This document shows positions 37,006-46,659 of a DNA stretch of 64,000 nucleotides, in pieces. The notes under the pieces are model-generated. The model ran no database searches and was not told the DNA's origin. It saw nothing but the letters and a program-made list of their open reading frames with translations. Made by a program: the position numbers and the translations under genes. Origin of the DNA: Harmonia axyridis. Lineage: Eukaryota > Arthropoda > Insecta > Coleoptera > Coccinellidae. Each line of letters starts with the position of its first letter. Position 1 is the stretch's first letter. The stretch covers positions 33,387,720 through 33,451,719 of the forward strand of contig NC_059504.1 of assembly GCF_914767665.1 (NCBI RefSeq). Reading direction: 5' to 3'.

Positions 37006-37734
37006 TTGTACTGGAATATTGTATACTCTAATGTGCAAAGTTTACCATCTAAATTAAATGAAATCTTAGCATTCGTCCAACTTAATTCTCCTACATTTTT
37101 GCTGTTTATTGAGACTTGGCTCAAACCATCTATTCCTGATGTAGCTGTATCAATACCTGGTTATTCTATTTTCCGCAGCGATAGTGTTGTAACCCCGGGA
37201 CATGCTGGAGTCTGTGTTTTCGTGAGAGATGAGAATTTACTTGACTTTCATCTGTCTGTATCTAGTATCAATACACCTGGAATTGATAATATTTTTCTGG
37301 ATATTTGTGGACTAGGAATATCAGTAACACTGGCCTGCATATATCGCTCTCGTCAGTCCAGCCACGATGATACATTATTTCGGCATCTTTCTCATTTATC
37401 CAACACTAAGCAATCTGTTGTAGTAGCAGGTGATTTCAACTTTCCTGACATTTCCTGGCCTTTAACAACATTACCACCTGTAAACTCACCCGCATCAGAG
37501 TTTGTGAATGTTATCATTAGTTCCAGTTTTTCACGAATTGTGACTGAGCCAACCCGAATTCGTATGGGACAGCGGCCTTCCTTACTAGACCTTTTAATGA
37601 CGACAGATGAGAACATCCTCTCTGATTTGGAATATTTACCACCATTTGGTAAGTCTGATCATTTGGTGCTGAAATCAAACCTCCATTTATTCACAACCAA
37701 TCCTCCAAAATGTACGAATAAAACCTTCAAATAA
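37006..37734 (+). pseudogene. CR1 LINE APE endonuclease
   Basis: Frame with YSNVQSLPSKLNEILAFV, FIETWLKPSIPD (catalytic Glu), GHAGVCVFVRD, CIYRSRQS, VVVAGDFNFPDISWP (catalytic Asp/Asn) and FGKSDHLVL (SDH). These are the active-site blocks of APE-type LINE nucleases. The frame ends in TAA at 37732 and a second stop soon after, then resumes at about 37760 into the RT linker, so ORF2 is split by nonsense changes. Confidence 0.85.
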
Positions 37735-37785
37735 ATAAACTATCACGACCTCAATCGAGATCTGGAGAAAATAGATTGGCGAAAC

Positions 37786-38880
37786 TTGTTGGTCGGAAAT
37801 GTTGAGAGCATGTGGGGGGCATTCTTGGAGGTTCTCAACAGTTCAATGTCTACTAACACCTCAATAAAAACATCTAAACGGAACCCCTTGAAGCCTTGGA
37901 TCGGCAGGGATATATTGCAAATGATTCGTCACAAAAAAGCATTATGGCAGAAATATAGACGTCACCTCCGTTCTCAAGATTATGAGAATCACCGGATTTA
38001 CTCTAGGGAGCTCAAGAGTATGTTAAAGTCGTCGAAAGGGCAGTTCGAAGATAAGATAGCTTCATCACGAGACAGAAGGAAATTCTATAAATTCGTGAGG
38101 TCCACCATCAAGACGAAGGTTTCGACGCCCAGGATTCGTAGAGCTGATGGAACACTGTGTGAGCTGCATCAAGAATCCGCGGAAGTTTTTGCAGATAGTT
38201 TCGAGGCTTCTTTCTCCCGAGAACCAGACGGACCAATGCCGGGGCTAGGGATCCCCAGGTGTGTTCCCACCTTTGATTTCGTGGAGATTTCTCAGGATAT
38301 GGTGTTGAGACATCTCTCTGCCCTCAAGGATTCCTCACCAGGGCGCGATGGATTATCTCCTGCCATTTTACGAAAATGTGCGAGTTCACTTGAGTTACCT
38401 CTATCTATTATTTATCAGGAGTCGCTCCGCTCGCATTGTCTGCCATCTTCCTGGGTCTCAGCCTCTGTAACACCAATTTATAAGAAGGGCGATAGAGAAT
38501 CTGCAGCAAATTATCGACCTATAAGCTTGACATCGGTTCCATGTAAGGTATTAGAGCGGATTATACAAAAACAACTACTTAAGTTTGCCCTGGAGAACGG
38601 GTTAATACCTCCAGCACAACATGGTTTTGTCCCTGGCAGGTCCATTCTAACTAACGGATTTTTCGGTGTTGACCTGTCCAGTCTTTTTGTCCTGAATCCT
38701 CATAGTCACCTGAGAGGTCACCATCTGAAACTATACAGAGAGCAGTTCAGGACAAGAGCCCGTCAACAATTTTTGTCCAACAGAGTTTTTTAAGAGTGGA
38801 ACAGACTGCCCGTCGAGATCATTGCATCCCAAAGCGTGAACTCTTTCAAGAATAATTATGATAACTTTGGCTGAGTGTTG
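37786..38880 (+). pseudogene. CR1 LINE RT with palm domain deleted
   Basis: The linker and fingers are present (PLKPWIGRDILQMIRHKKAL, SSPGRDGLSPAILRK, IYKKGDRESAANYRPISLTS, PPAQHGFVPGRSILTN). Directly after this, at about 38653, the text becomes the ORF2 C-terminus (HSHLRGHHLKLYREQ). Motifs A, B and C including the FADD box are missing, a deletion of roughly 1.2 kb in which the open frame happens to continue. A stop after NRVF (38791) precedes EWNRLPVEIIA. Confidence 0.85.
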
Positions 38881-38973
38881 TTTGTTGCTTACTGTTAATT
38901 TTTTGTATTAAATGAGTTATATAGGATTACCTCAACTCATATCATGTAATTAATAATAATAATAATAATTAAA

Positions 38974-39120
38974 TTGAATGGGTGGTGGAAATATGGAGTA
39001 AAGACAAAAAACCTTCTCTCACAACAGTAATATGTAGTAATCACTTCAAAACAGAGGACTATTATGCCAATCCCTATATGGAACCAAAGTTTTGAAGGAA
39101 AGAGCCATACAATTACGATA
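38974..39120 (+). pseudogene. THAP zinc-finger fragment
   Basis: Plus-strand text EWVVEIWSKDKKPSLTTVIC, then SNHFKTEDYYANP and, after a one-base shift, KVLKERAIQ. The C-x2-H-F block, TED(Y/F) and the LK..A end are the second half of a THAP domain (DNA-binding, found in P-element-like transposases and host factors). The first CxxC half is absent, replaced by the LINE tail. Confidence 0.45.
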
Positions 39121-39649
39121 TTGAGAACATGTGTTACTACAATAATAATGAATACTATACAGCAAATTCCTGCCCTTCATAGATACGGATTTATGAATTT
39201 TTGACCATGTTATTCCAGTTTCGAAGCCCTGATTCGAATCTCTTCGTCTGATGTTAATCATAATTTTTTTATATTGATATTTATTAATTTTTTTTTATAT
39301 GTGCTTACATATTTGATGATAAAAGGTAATATAATAAAAACATGTATGAAATTTGCACTACTTTTTTAAACCGTTAAAGTAGAGGAAGATGTTTCCTTTT
39401 GGAACGTAAGGCTGAATTGTCCTTTGATAGGAAAAATATAGCACTTTCTTTCCCCTACAGATCAAATACCCAATACATCAGATTATACATATAATATATA
39501 TTATTGATATACTGAACTATCTAAAACTTTTGAATAGATATTAAAAAATATTTTCTTTAAGGTAGCTCTCAATAAAATCCACCCTTTTCTGAAAGAAATT
39601 TTAGATAACATGAAAATCTGTATCATACAATTCCTAAATGTAATTATAT

Positions 39650-39835
39650 ATATCCGCTCTATAGCTTTGTACGCCTTGCGGAGTCCAGTCACCATCTCTG
39701 TCAATTCTCCCAATCTCCTGGTCTGAGATCTCTCTCGGACATTGCTTTGCTCACCCCCTGTATCCAAGTTATCTTCGGTCTTCCCTGTTTTCGTCGCTCC
39801 AATGGACTCCAGTTCATAATCTGTTTCGGTATCCT
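39650..39835 (-). pseudogene. LINE ORF2 C-terminal tail
   Basis: Minus-strand reading gives PKQIMNWSPLERRKQGRPKI, then TWIQGVSKAMSERDLRPGDW and NRQRW. This is the R-GRP, W-GV-AM, R-L--GDW-DR-RW ending common to insect APE-type LINEs. It is a short orphan fragment. Confidence 0.6.
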
Positions 39836-39849
39836 AAATGTAATTCATT

Positions 39850-40115
39850 TAGCAATTTCAATACTGTTCTCATCCGAATATCTCAATATTTTTCTCAAAA
39901 AAAAATTAAAAGCGCGTTATTACCATAGCCATATAGAGTAATTTCAATACTTTTTCCATCCGAATAACTCAATATTTCTCATTAAAAAAATTAAAAAACG
40001 CTTTATTCCCATAGCCATTCAGCTATTTCAATAATCAACTAATGCGAAAAACTCAATATTCCTCCAAAAAAAATTAAAAACGCGTTATTCCTATAGTAAA
40101 TTCGCATTTACTGCC
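39850..40115. repeat. Three diverged tandem ~82-85 bp units
   Basis: Each unit has ATTTCAATA, CATCCGAATA-CTCAATATT, an A-run ending ATTAAAA, GCGCGTTATT or a variant, then CCATAGCCAT. Copies start near 39854, 39939 and 40024, with increasing divergence. It looks like a minisatellite or internal repeat of a transposon. Confidence 0.7.
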
Positions 40116-40607
40116 TTTCTGATTTCCATCCTTCACAATACCTCTGTCTCTTTGATAGTCTGCAGAGCGAAGCGAGTAGAAGTCACGTGAGGGCTAGTCC
40201 ATGTTATTATAGGTCTATTGTACAACTGAAAATTAAATGGATTCAATACTTGCACCGCCATCTGTGCATCAGACCAGGGACTTTTCAATTGGCCTAGTAG
40301 TAACAAAATATTGGTAATTCAACAATGAATTCCAATTGTAGCTACCTTGCGGAAATATCGCTATTGACATGGATATTGGAATTTGTCCTATATTACACCT
40401 CTCCCACTTGAAAAAAAAGTTGTTTCTTTGGTAATAAAAAAATTTTCAACTTATCTAAGGGCCAGTTGTACATTTCAAGTTCACCAACAGTTCAATGTTG
40501 ATTGTGGTTTAATGACAAAATTCAGTTATACCAACCTCGTTCACTATTGATCGACAGTTCATAACCAAGATCAGTTGAAGGCTGATACCTTGTCGGTTCA
40601 AAGCTTG

Positions 40608-40657
40608 ATCCACAGATTACGGATAATATTTTATCCGTAATATGTGGCTTGATCCTT
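40608..40657. repeat. Imperfect hairpin
   Basis: TGATCCACAGATTACGGATAA and TTATCCGTAATATGTGGCTT are inverted repeats with two mismatches around a TATT loop. No gene is nearby. Confidence 0.7.
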
Positions 40658-41086
40658 CATTTTATTGACCTTTATATATTTTTTGACATTATTGGTATTT
40701 TACTCATAAGTTATTCATATTTATATATTATATAGAATTAACTGAAAATGAAGATTTTTTGGAGCCAATTGATAACATACAAAATCCGAGATTGATACAG
40801 ACGTATATAGAACGCTCAAATCATTTTACAAAGTGGAATCACCTTTTATTTTGTTATTGTTCTTATCTGTTTTCTTAGTTTCGATTAATTCCTTATATTT
40901 CTTCACCAAACTTAACAACACATTTTCTCCTCTTGCAGTGAAATTTGTGGTTCTTGCTAAATTTTTTAAAATACTCCATATGTTCATGACAACGTTTATA
41001 TTATCCTGACCTATGATTTATATGACAAGCAAAGAAGTTATTCTTTCTATTTCAGTATCGTAATGAGTTCATTACAGTTCTAAAAA

Positions 41087-41790
41087 CAGTGCTGTAATGA
41101 ACTCATTACAGCAGAGTTCATTTTTATTTTTGAAGAAAGAGCCCTCCATCTTCGGTCTCGGGCTCTTTCTCCAAAAATGAAAATGGCCGAATGCAGTTTT
41201 CCAAAGAAAACACGCTGGAATGCGAAATTATCCGGTCATTTTGATGAACGAGTGTAATTCGGGGGAATATTTCCCGAATAAACTGTTAACTTGTCAAAGT
41301 GACATAGATACTATAGCTGCCATAGATTCGAACTGTGTAAGATTCATAGAAACTATGCATCTATGAACAGAACAATTATCGCAGTGCTATTTCGCTTCCT
41401 ACAATGCAATTATCGTAGGTAATTGCACAAGTGCATCAAAATTACCGATAATTTTGCATGACAGCGTGTTGTCATAAAAACTGCATGAGTTCATTTTCAT
41501 TTTTGGAGAAAGAGCCCTCCACCTTCGGTGTCGGGCTCTTTCTCCAAAAATGAAAATGACCGAATGCAGTTTTTCAAAGAAAACACGCTGGAATGCGAAA
41601 TTATCCGGTAATTTTGATGCACGAGTGTAATTTGGGGGAATATTTCCCGAATAAACTGTTACATCACTTGTCAAACTGATGTAGAATGGAATTGCCATAG
41701 ATTCGAACTGTGTAAGATGCATAGAAACTATGCATCTATGAACAGAACAATTATCGCAGTGCAGTTTCGCTTCCTACAATGCAATTATCG
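41087..41790. repeat. Tandem ~300-bp duplication (373-bp period) with internal hairpin
   Basis: Copies from 41114 and 41487 share GAGTTCATTTT, a hairpin GGAGAAAGAGCCCTCCA..GGGCTCTTTCTCC, ACACGCTGGAATGCGAAATT, GAATATTTCCCGAATAAACT and GAACAGAACAATTATCGCAG at high identity. A palindrome, CTGTAATGAACTCATTACAG, lies just before copy 1. Palindromes and direct copies suggest a decayed foldback transposon. Confidence 0.8.
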
Positions 41791-41971
41791 CTGTAATTTT
41801 CGATAATTGTTCTCCATATACATAGAATTTTTGACAGGAGGGAAATATTCGCTGTAATTTTCGATAATTGCATTCTATTTACATAGAATTTTTGACATGA
41901 GGGAAATATTCGCTGTAATTTTCGATAATTGTTCTCCATTTACATAGAATTTTTGACAGGAGGGAAATATT
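41789..41971. repeat. 61-bp minisatellite, three copies
   Basis: CGCTGTAATTTTCGATAATT begins each unit at 41789, 41850 and 41911, followed by ACATAGAATTTTTGACA and GAGGGAAATATT. Copies differ at few bases. There is no spacer, so it is not a CRISPR. Confidence 0.9.
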
Positions 41972-42854
41972 CAATATAATATGATTTGGATCAAGTAAAA
42001 TGTTTTGCGGCATTATTCGCAATTTCTCTTGATTCTGTTGTTAAATCAATTTCGGCAGACATAATTCACGAATTTAATGCGTAATTATAAATTATTTCAA
42101 AATCCGAAACGTTTGATTCAAATTTATATTTCGTAATCTGTCAATTTTCGTAACAGTCACACTAAGATGTCTAAAAACCAGGTGTATGGACTGATTAGCT
42201 TTTGTTTTGCCAATTTTGAGAATATTAGTTAAGCTTCGTTATGTCAACTATCAACAAATTAAAATTCTTGTTATTTATCATTTAAGAGTTTTGTGCCATT
42301 ATGTACCTATATAACTATATCTTTCGTTATGATCCATGGAAGCAATTCTTGTAATTAAAATACCAATAAACTCTCTTTCTCTCTCTCTATTTCAAATATT
42401 TGAATTCATTCCAGTAAACGTTTCGTGTTTTGTTTCACGACTTTGCACTATCATACTCGGTTACACATCGCTTTCGATTGGTCAGTATCGGGTTTTAATT
42501 AATGTATCCAATCAAAATCAACGGAAAAAGATCGAAATGACAAGTATGACATTGCGGCGCCTCCACGAACTAAAACTAATATTTTCAATTTGGTCGAATG
42601 TCATTGCATTCAAAATTTGAGGAGTGCATACACCATGTTTTTAGACATCTTAAATAACACCAACTGCCAAGAAACAATAGAAATGTCACTAGAAATCGCC
42701 GATCAGTTGAACTAAAGTCGATACGAGTTGGAACAACGCACGTTCTTTTGAACTGATATCACCAATAACTAACAGTTCTGTTGATCTTCTGATGAACGTT
42801 GTTTCGTACAACTCGACCTAAGACTTACACTTAACTATATACATTATCTTAAAC

Positions 42855-42897
42855 AGCGTTTCGTGAATTACGTTTCGTGAATTACGTCTCGTGACTC
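42855..42897. repeat. Short 14-bp tandem
   Basis: GTTTCGTGAATTAC occurs twice in succession, then GTCTCGTGACTCA. It is isolated within an otherwise unassigned region from 41972 to 43067. Confidence 0.6.
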
Positions 42898-43067
42898 AGT
42901 GGATAATCGAATATTGTCTATGCTCTTGTGATATTATAATTGATGATTATAAATGATAAGTTCATTATTATCAAATCGTTCGTGAATTTCTGAAGTGATT
43001 TCTGAAGATTAGATAAAAAGTTTTTCATCGGTTTCGAGTGAAGTTATCAAATAGTGGAGTCTCTGAA

Positions 43068-43402
43068 TAGGGCCGGCGCTAAAATTTTTGGCGCCTGAAG
43101 CAAAGAATTTTTAAGCGTCCCTGCTGAAAAAGTATCAATCGAACCGAAATGGGGGGGAGGGGTCTGAGGATTATTTCCCCCCACCCAAGATTTTCGAAAT
43201 ATAAAATTTCAGAAATCTCGCAAAGACGAAGAACTAAAATTTCTCCAATAATTAATAAAAAAAAATATTTCGAGTAATTTGGTTCCAACTTCGTTATCAA
43301 ACCTCTTTTTCCCACATTATAGATATGAGTAAGCAATGTCTTCAAAAAATTTTTTTTCGATTACCCCCCCCCCCCAGGAAAAAAAAAGATCTACGCCCTT
43401 GT
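43068..43402. mobile_element. MITE-like remnants with G/C-rich ends
   Basis: GGGCCGGCGCTAAAATTTTT at the left and a poly-C run followed by AGATCTACGCCCTTG at the right are typical ends of non-autonomous hAT-like elements in insects. The two ends do not match each other well and flanks show no 8-bp duplication, so at least two different elements may be joined. Confidence 0.4.
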
Positions 43403-43828
43403 AAGTAATATATCTGATTTTCACATTCACAAGACACAAGAAATATTAACTGCGTACGATCGCACGCAAAGCGAAAACTAAATGTGAAAACATATGTTCC
43501 GCCGAAAACATTAGGCATATAAGGTGCTTTCCAGCCAACGTCCAGAGCTCCTCGGTACAGCTCCGAAGCGTACCGAAGCGCACTTGTAGTGTTCCAGTAA
43601 ACAGGACGTCGAGCCCTCGCGTTACCTTCCCCTTTTCCCTGAAGCACCCCCCGCATTTGCGGGGCTTTGAGCCCTGACAGGTGTGAGAGAGAAAGAAGAC
43701 CGTTACTTCGCATAAAGTACGAGACAGCTGTAGAACACTGGTTTGTTTACGTTGAATTTGACAGTTTCGTTTTAGCGCGTTCCACTCATAGCAAGGGCTC
43801 GAAGCTCTAGTGCGCTGAGCCCCGGGGT

Positions 43829-43936
43829 GACACGCACCTGACTGGAAAGCAGCTTTATAGCTGCTTTCCAGTCAAGTGCGATTCTGCATTCGAAACTAGT
43901 TACTATTATTAGTAACTAGTTTCGAATGCAGAATCG
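43829..43936. repeat. Two adjacent hairpins
   Basis: Hairpin 1: GACTGGAAAGCAGC (43840-43853), loop TTTATA, GCTGCTTTCCAGTC (to 43873), with extended pairing of flanking CGCAC/GTGCG. Hairpin 2: perfect 26-bp arms 43879-43904 and 43911-43936 around ATTATT. They abut directly. No flanking gene or terminator context explains them. Confidence 0.9.
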
Positions 43937-44429
43937 TAGCAATTTTCAATATGTTAAATGTGTAAACAACTTCCACATAATTCGAAAGCGAAGATAGTGT
44001 TGTTTTTCATCTTTGTGAAATACATTTCATCCCTCTTTCAATTAGGGTAATAGTCAATGCTGCGTATATTGGTTGGGTTGCCATGTGTTACTTATTGAAC
44101 AGGCGGCTTGATAAAGACGGTCTGGGGATTCTTATTGCAGGGAATGTTGATGAACGCAGCGGAGCGGAACAAACTCAAGTGTTTTTAAGAATCACGACTA
44201 TATTTTTTTAAAAATATGAAAAGGCGGCCACACTCTGGGCTGAATTGTCGCCCCTCGAATAGATACCTAAAAATTTCTGGTAGATTTGTACCTGACACAC
44301 CCATTATACTTGAAGAAACCGCCTGCTTGGTATTTATTGCCCCTAATAAAATCTCAACTCTCGATGAAGCCCAGCAAAGTGTAAATTTGTGTTTCTCTAA
44401 ACTTGAGAAATTCAGTTCAGTATAAATAC

Positions 44430-44482
44430 AGTGACGTACCCAAAGGGGGGGGGTTTAAAGGGGGGATATATCCCCCCCAGGA
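44430..44482. repeat. Single MITE end
   Basis: CAGTGACGTACCCAAAGGGG with long G and C runs is an abrupt GC-rich block in AT-rich DNA and resembles the terminus of a hAT-like MITE. The partner end was not found. Confidence 0.4.
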
Positions 44483-44671
44483 GGAATATCCATTATATGT
44501 AAATATGTAAATTCAGAATGATTATTTGACATTTGACACGTATTATAAGTCGTAAAAAAACATATGTGAGGGCAATAAGAAAGAGTAACAGAATAGGAAT
44601 AAAAATTTGTATTTTGTTCTGTCTATCGGGTGTCACTTGGGGTTTTTACAGATATATTCAGCTCATCTAAG

Positions 44672-44985
44672 TTCAATGTTTAAGCTTTGTTTAATCGAAA
44701 TCGGATGAAAAGGGTTATTGTCAAATGAAAAACACACAATAATTTGTTTTTCTAGGCGACAGAGTATTAGATTGACTACCTCAGCTGAATTCCTAGCCAC
44801 GCTACGCTCAGCCATGTATAAGTATTTTTTATACTATGACTCGGCTATGAACTATCAGCCGCGGCAATCAATCTACTACTTTGCTACCTATAGTGAAATA
44901 AATAACTATTGAAAGTAACTTTTATTTGACAATAACTATTTTCATCCGATTTCGATGAAACAAAGTTTGAATATTGATCTTTTCA
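44672..44985. repeat. Inverted-repeat element, ~314 bp
   Basis: The left arm (AATCGAAATCGGATGAAAAG, GTTATTGTCAAATGAAAA) is the reverse complement, at roughly 85-90 percent by eye, of the right arm (ATTTGACAATAACTATTTTC, ATCCGATTTCGATGAAACAAAG). The interior has no recognised protein. It is probably a MITE. Confidence 0.75.
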
Positions 44986-45064
44986 TTTTTTTTTAGTGAT
45001 AAATTAATAATAAAATTTGATACAAATTGCAATTGTTGGTATGGTTGGTTGCTATGGAAATGTA

Positions 45065-45185
45065 TATAGGAAGGTTGCCTAAATCGTACCACTTTTTACA
45101 TTTTATTTTTTTTCTACCTTATATGAAAAACCAGTGCTAAAGTACCATAGGCGGTACGATTTTGGCAACTCTCCTCTATGTCCAT
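45065..45185. repeat. Small inverted-repeat MITE
   Basis: GTTGCCTAAATCGTACC at the left and GGTACGATTTTGGCAAC at the right flank about 70 bp of AT-rich sequence. Weaker pairing continues outwards (TATAGGA / TCCTCTA). Confidence 0.7.
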
Positions 45186-45964
45186 AATAATTATAGTTTA
45201 ACGACTTTATGGAATGTTTTATTCCCATTAATCAATTCTGATGATGCCTAGGCATGAAAGTACTTACTTTGCTTCCTAGACAGGAAAAGTAATACTTTAC
45301 TGATTATATGTGACTGCAAAATTAATATTTGCTGTCAATCGGAGAAAAAATATTTTACATGTGTATTTAAATTTCAAGAACTTTTTTTTGGTATGCCCTA
45401 CGCGTTATGCACTCTTGATGAATTAGGGCGCTTCGCCATAATTGAGGTAGAAAATAATATCATAATATAAAAAATATCACAAATAAATGCACTGTTCTTC
45501 ACACGTTTTTCGAATAGCTTATAGCTTCAAGTTGAACAGCCACAGGTAAACTAATATTGTTTGTATCATCCATTCGAATATATAGGTACTCATCATATAG
45601 AAAATATACTAATGACACAGTTCCTTTTCATAAATGGAATGAGTTATGCCTTCAACAGTGAATTATCTACAAATATCTTTTCTTATATATTCTAAGAAAT
45701 AACGTTTCATGAAGTTCTAGTTTGATTTATAGATTCATTGAAATTGAACTCAAAAAAAAATTACCGTAGGCTCATAAATTGTTTATGAAAAAAATGGAAT
45801 ATTTCAATACTGTTAGAATTTTATATTATTGAAATTTAATTATTTATCACCAAATTGTAAAAATAATATTTGAAAATAAAATTTTCGACAATAGTAAAAT
45901 AATATGAAATATCATCATATAAATAAAACAAAAATTATTAAATATTTACAACAAAATATGGCAA

Positions 45965-46655
45965 ACATCTGATTACCCAGATACCTGGAGGGAAACACTA
46001 GTGATACCCATACTGAAACCAGGCAAAGACCCAACATGTGCAACTAGTTACAGACCGATATCCCTGACTTCCTGTTTGAGACAGATACTTGAAAAAATGG
46101 TAAATGTTCGGTTGTATGGTATCTACAGAAAAAATCAATTGTTGAATGAATTCCAAATGGGCTTTCGTAAAAATAGGTCAACTATGGATAATTTGTGTAT
46201 GCTTGAAAATGCAATTCAAAATAGCTTCGCAGAGAGAAAACACCTAGTCGCCGTATTTTTCGACCTGGAGTGTGCATATGATCTCACATGATGATATGGT
46301 ATCTTACATACTTTGCAAGAATGGGGATTGAAGGAAAGATTGCTCAAGTTCGTCAGCAGTTTTCTAACCAGAAGGCAGTTTAAAGGTGGGCGAACATGTT
46401 TCAGAAACATTCACCCTTGAGAACGGAATAGTACAGGGATCCACTCTAAGCGTCAGTTTGTTTTTGGTAGCAATGAATCCAATCCTTGATAACTTGGATT
46501 CGATAATAGGAAAGAGTATGTTTGTAGACGACTTGGCTATCTTTCTTTCCACAACTATTATTCAAGAGACAGAAGATTATCTGCAAATAGCAATAAATAC
46601 TGTACTGAAAAATAAAAATTACCGAGGATTCGAAATATCAAGAAATAAATCCTTC
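45965..46655 (+). pseudogene. APE-type LINE RT fragment
   Basis: PILKPGKDPTCATSYRPISL, then EFQMGFRKNRSTMDNL, then AVFFDLECAYDLT (motif A, with a changed end and stops after it), then ENGIVQGSTLSVSLFLVAMN (motif B) and SMFVDDLAIFLST (motif C). The frame breaks near 46290 and 46386. Both ends are truncated. The right end is replaced by the R4-type LINE 5' region at about 46660. Confidence 0.75.
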
Positions 46656-46659
46656 GGTA

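Larger units (their letters stand above)
36020..38972 (+). mobile_element. CR1-type LINE with PHD-finger ORF1, internally deleted
   Basis: Order: PHD finger and coiled-coil ORF1, APE endonuclease, RT N-terminal part, abrupt jump to the ORF2 C-terminal tail, then an AATAATAATAATAATAATT tail at 38950-38970. The C-terminal block with HHLKLYREQFRTRARQQFLS and EWNRLPVEIIASQSVNSFK is typical of CR1. No target duplication was identified. Confidence 0.8.

Noticed and set aside
41789..41971. Regular 61-bp repeats as a possible CRISPR array
   Set aside because: The whole 61-bp period is conserved, there are no unique spacers, and the context is eukaryotic.
43879..43936. Perfect hairpin as a transcription terminator
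   Set aside because: Rho-independent terminators do not apply to nuclear genes, and there is no adjacent gene.
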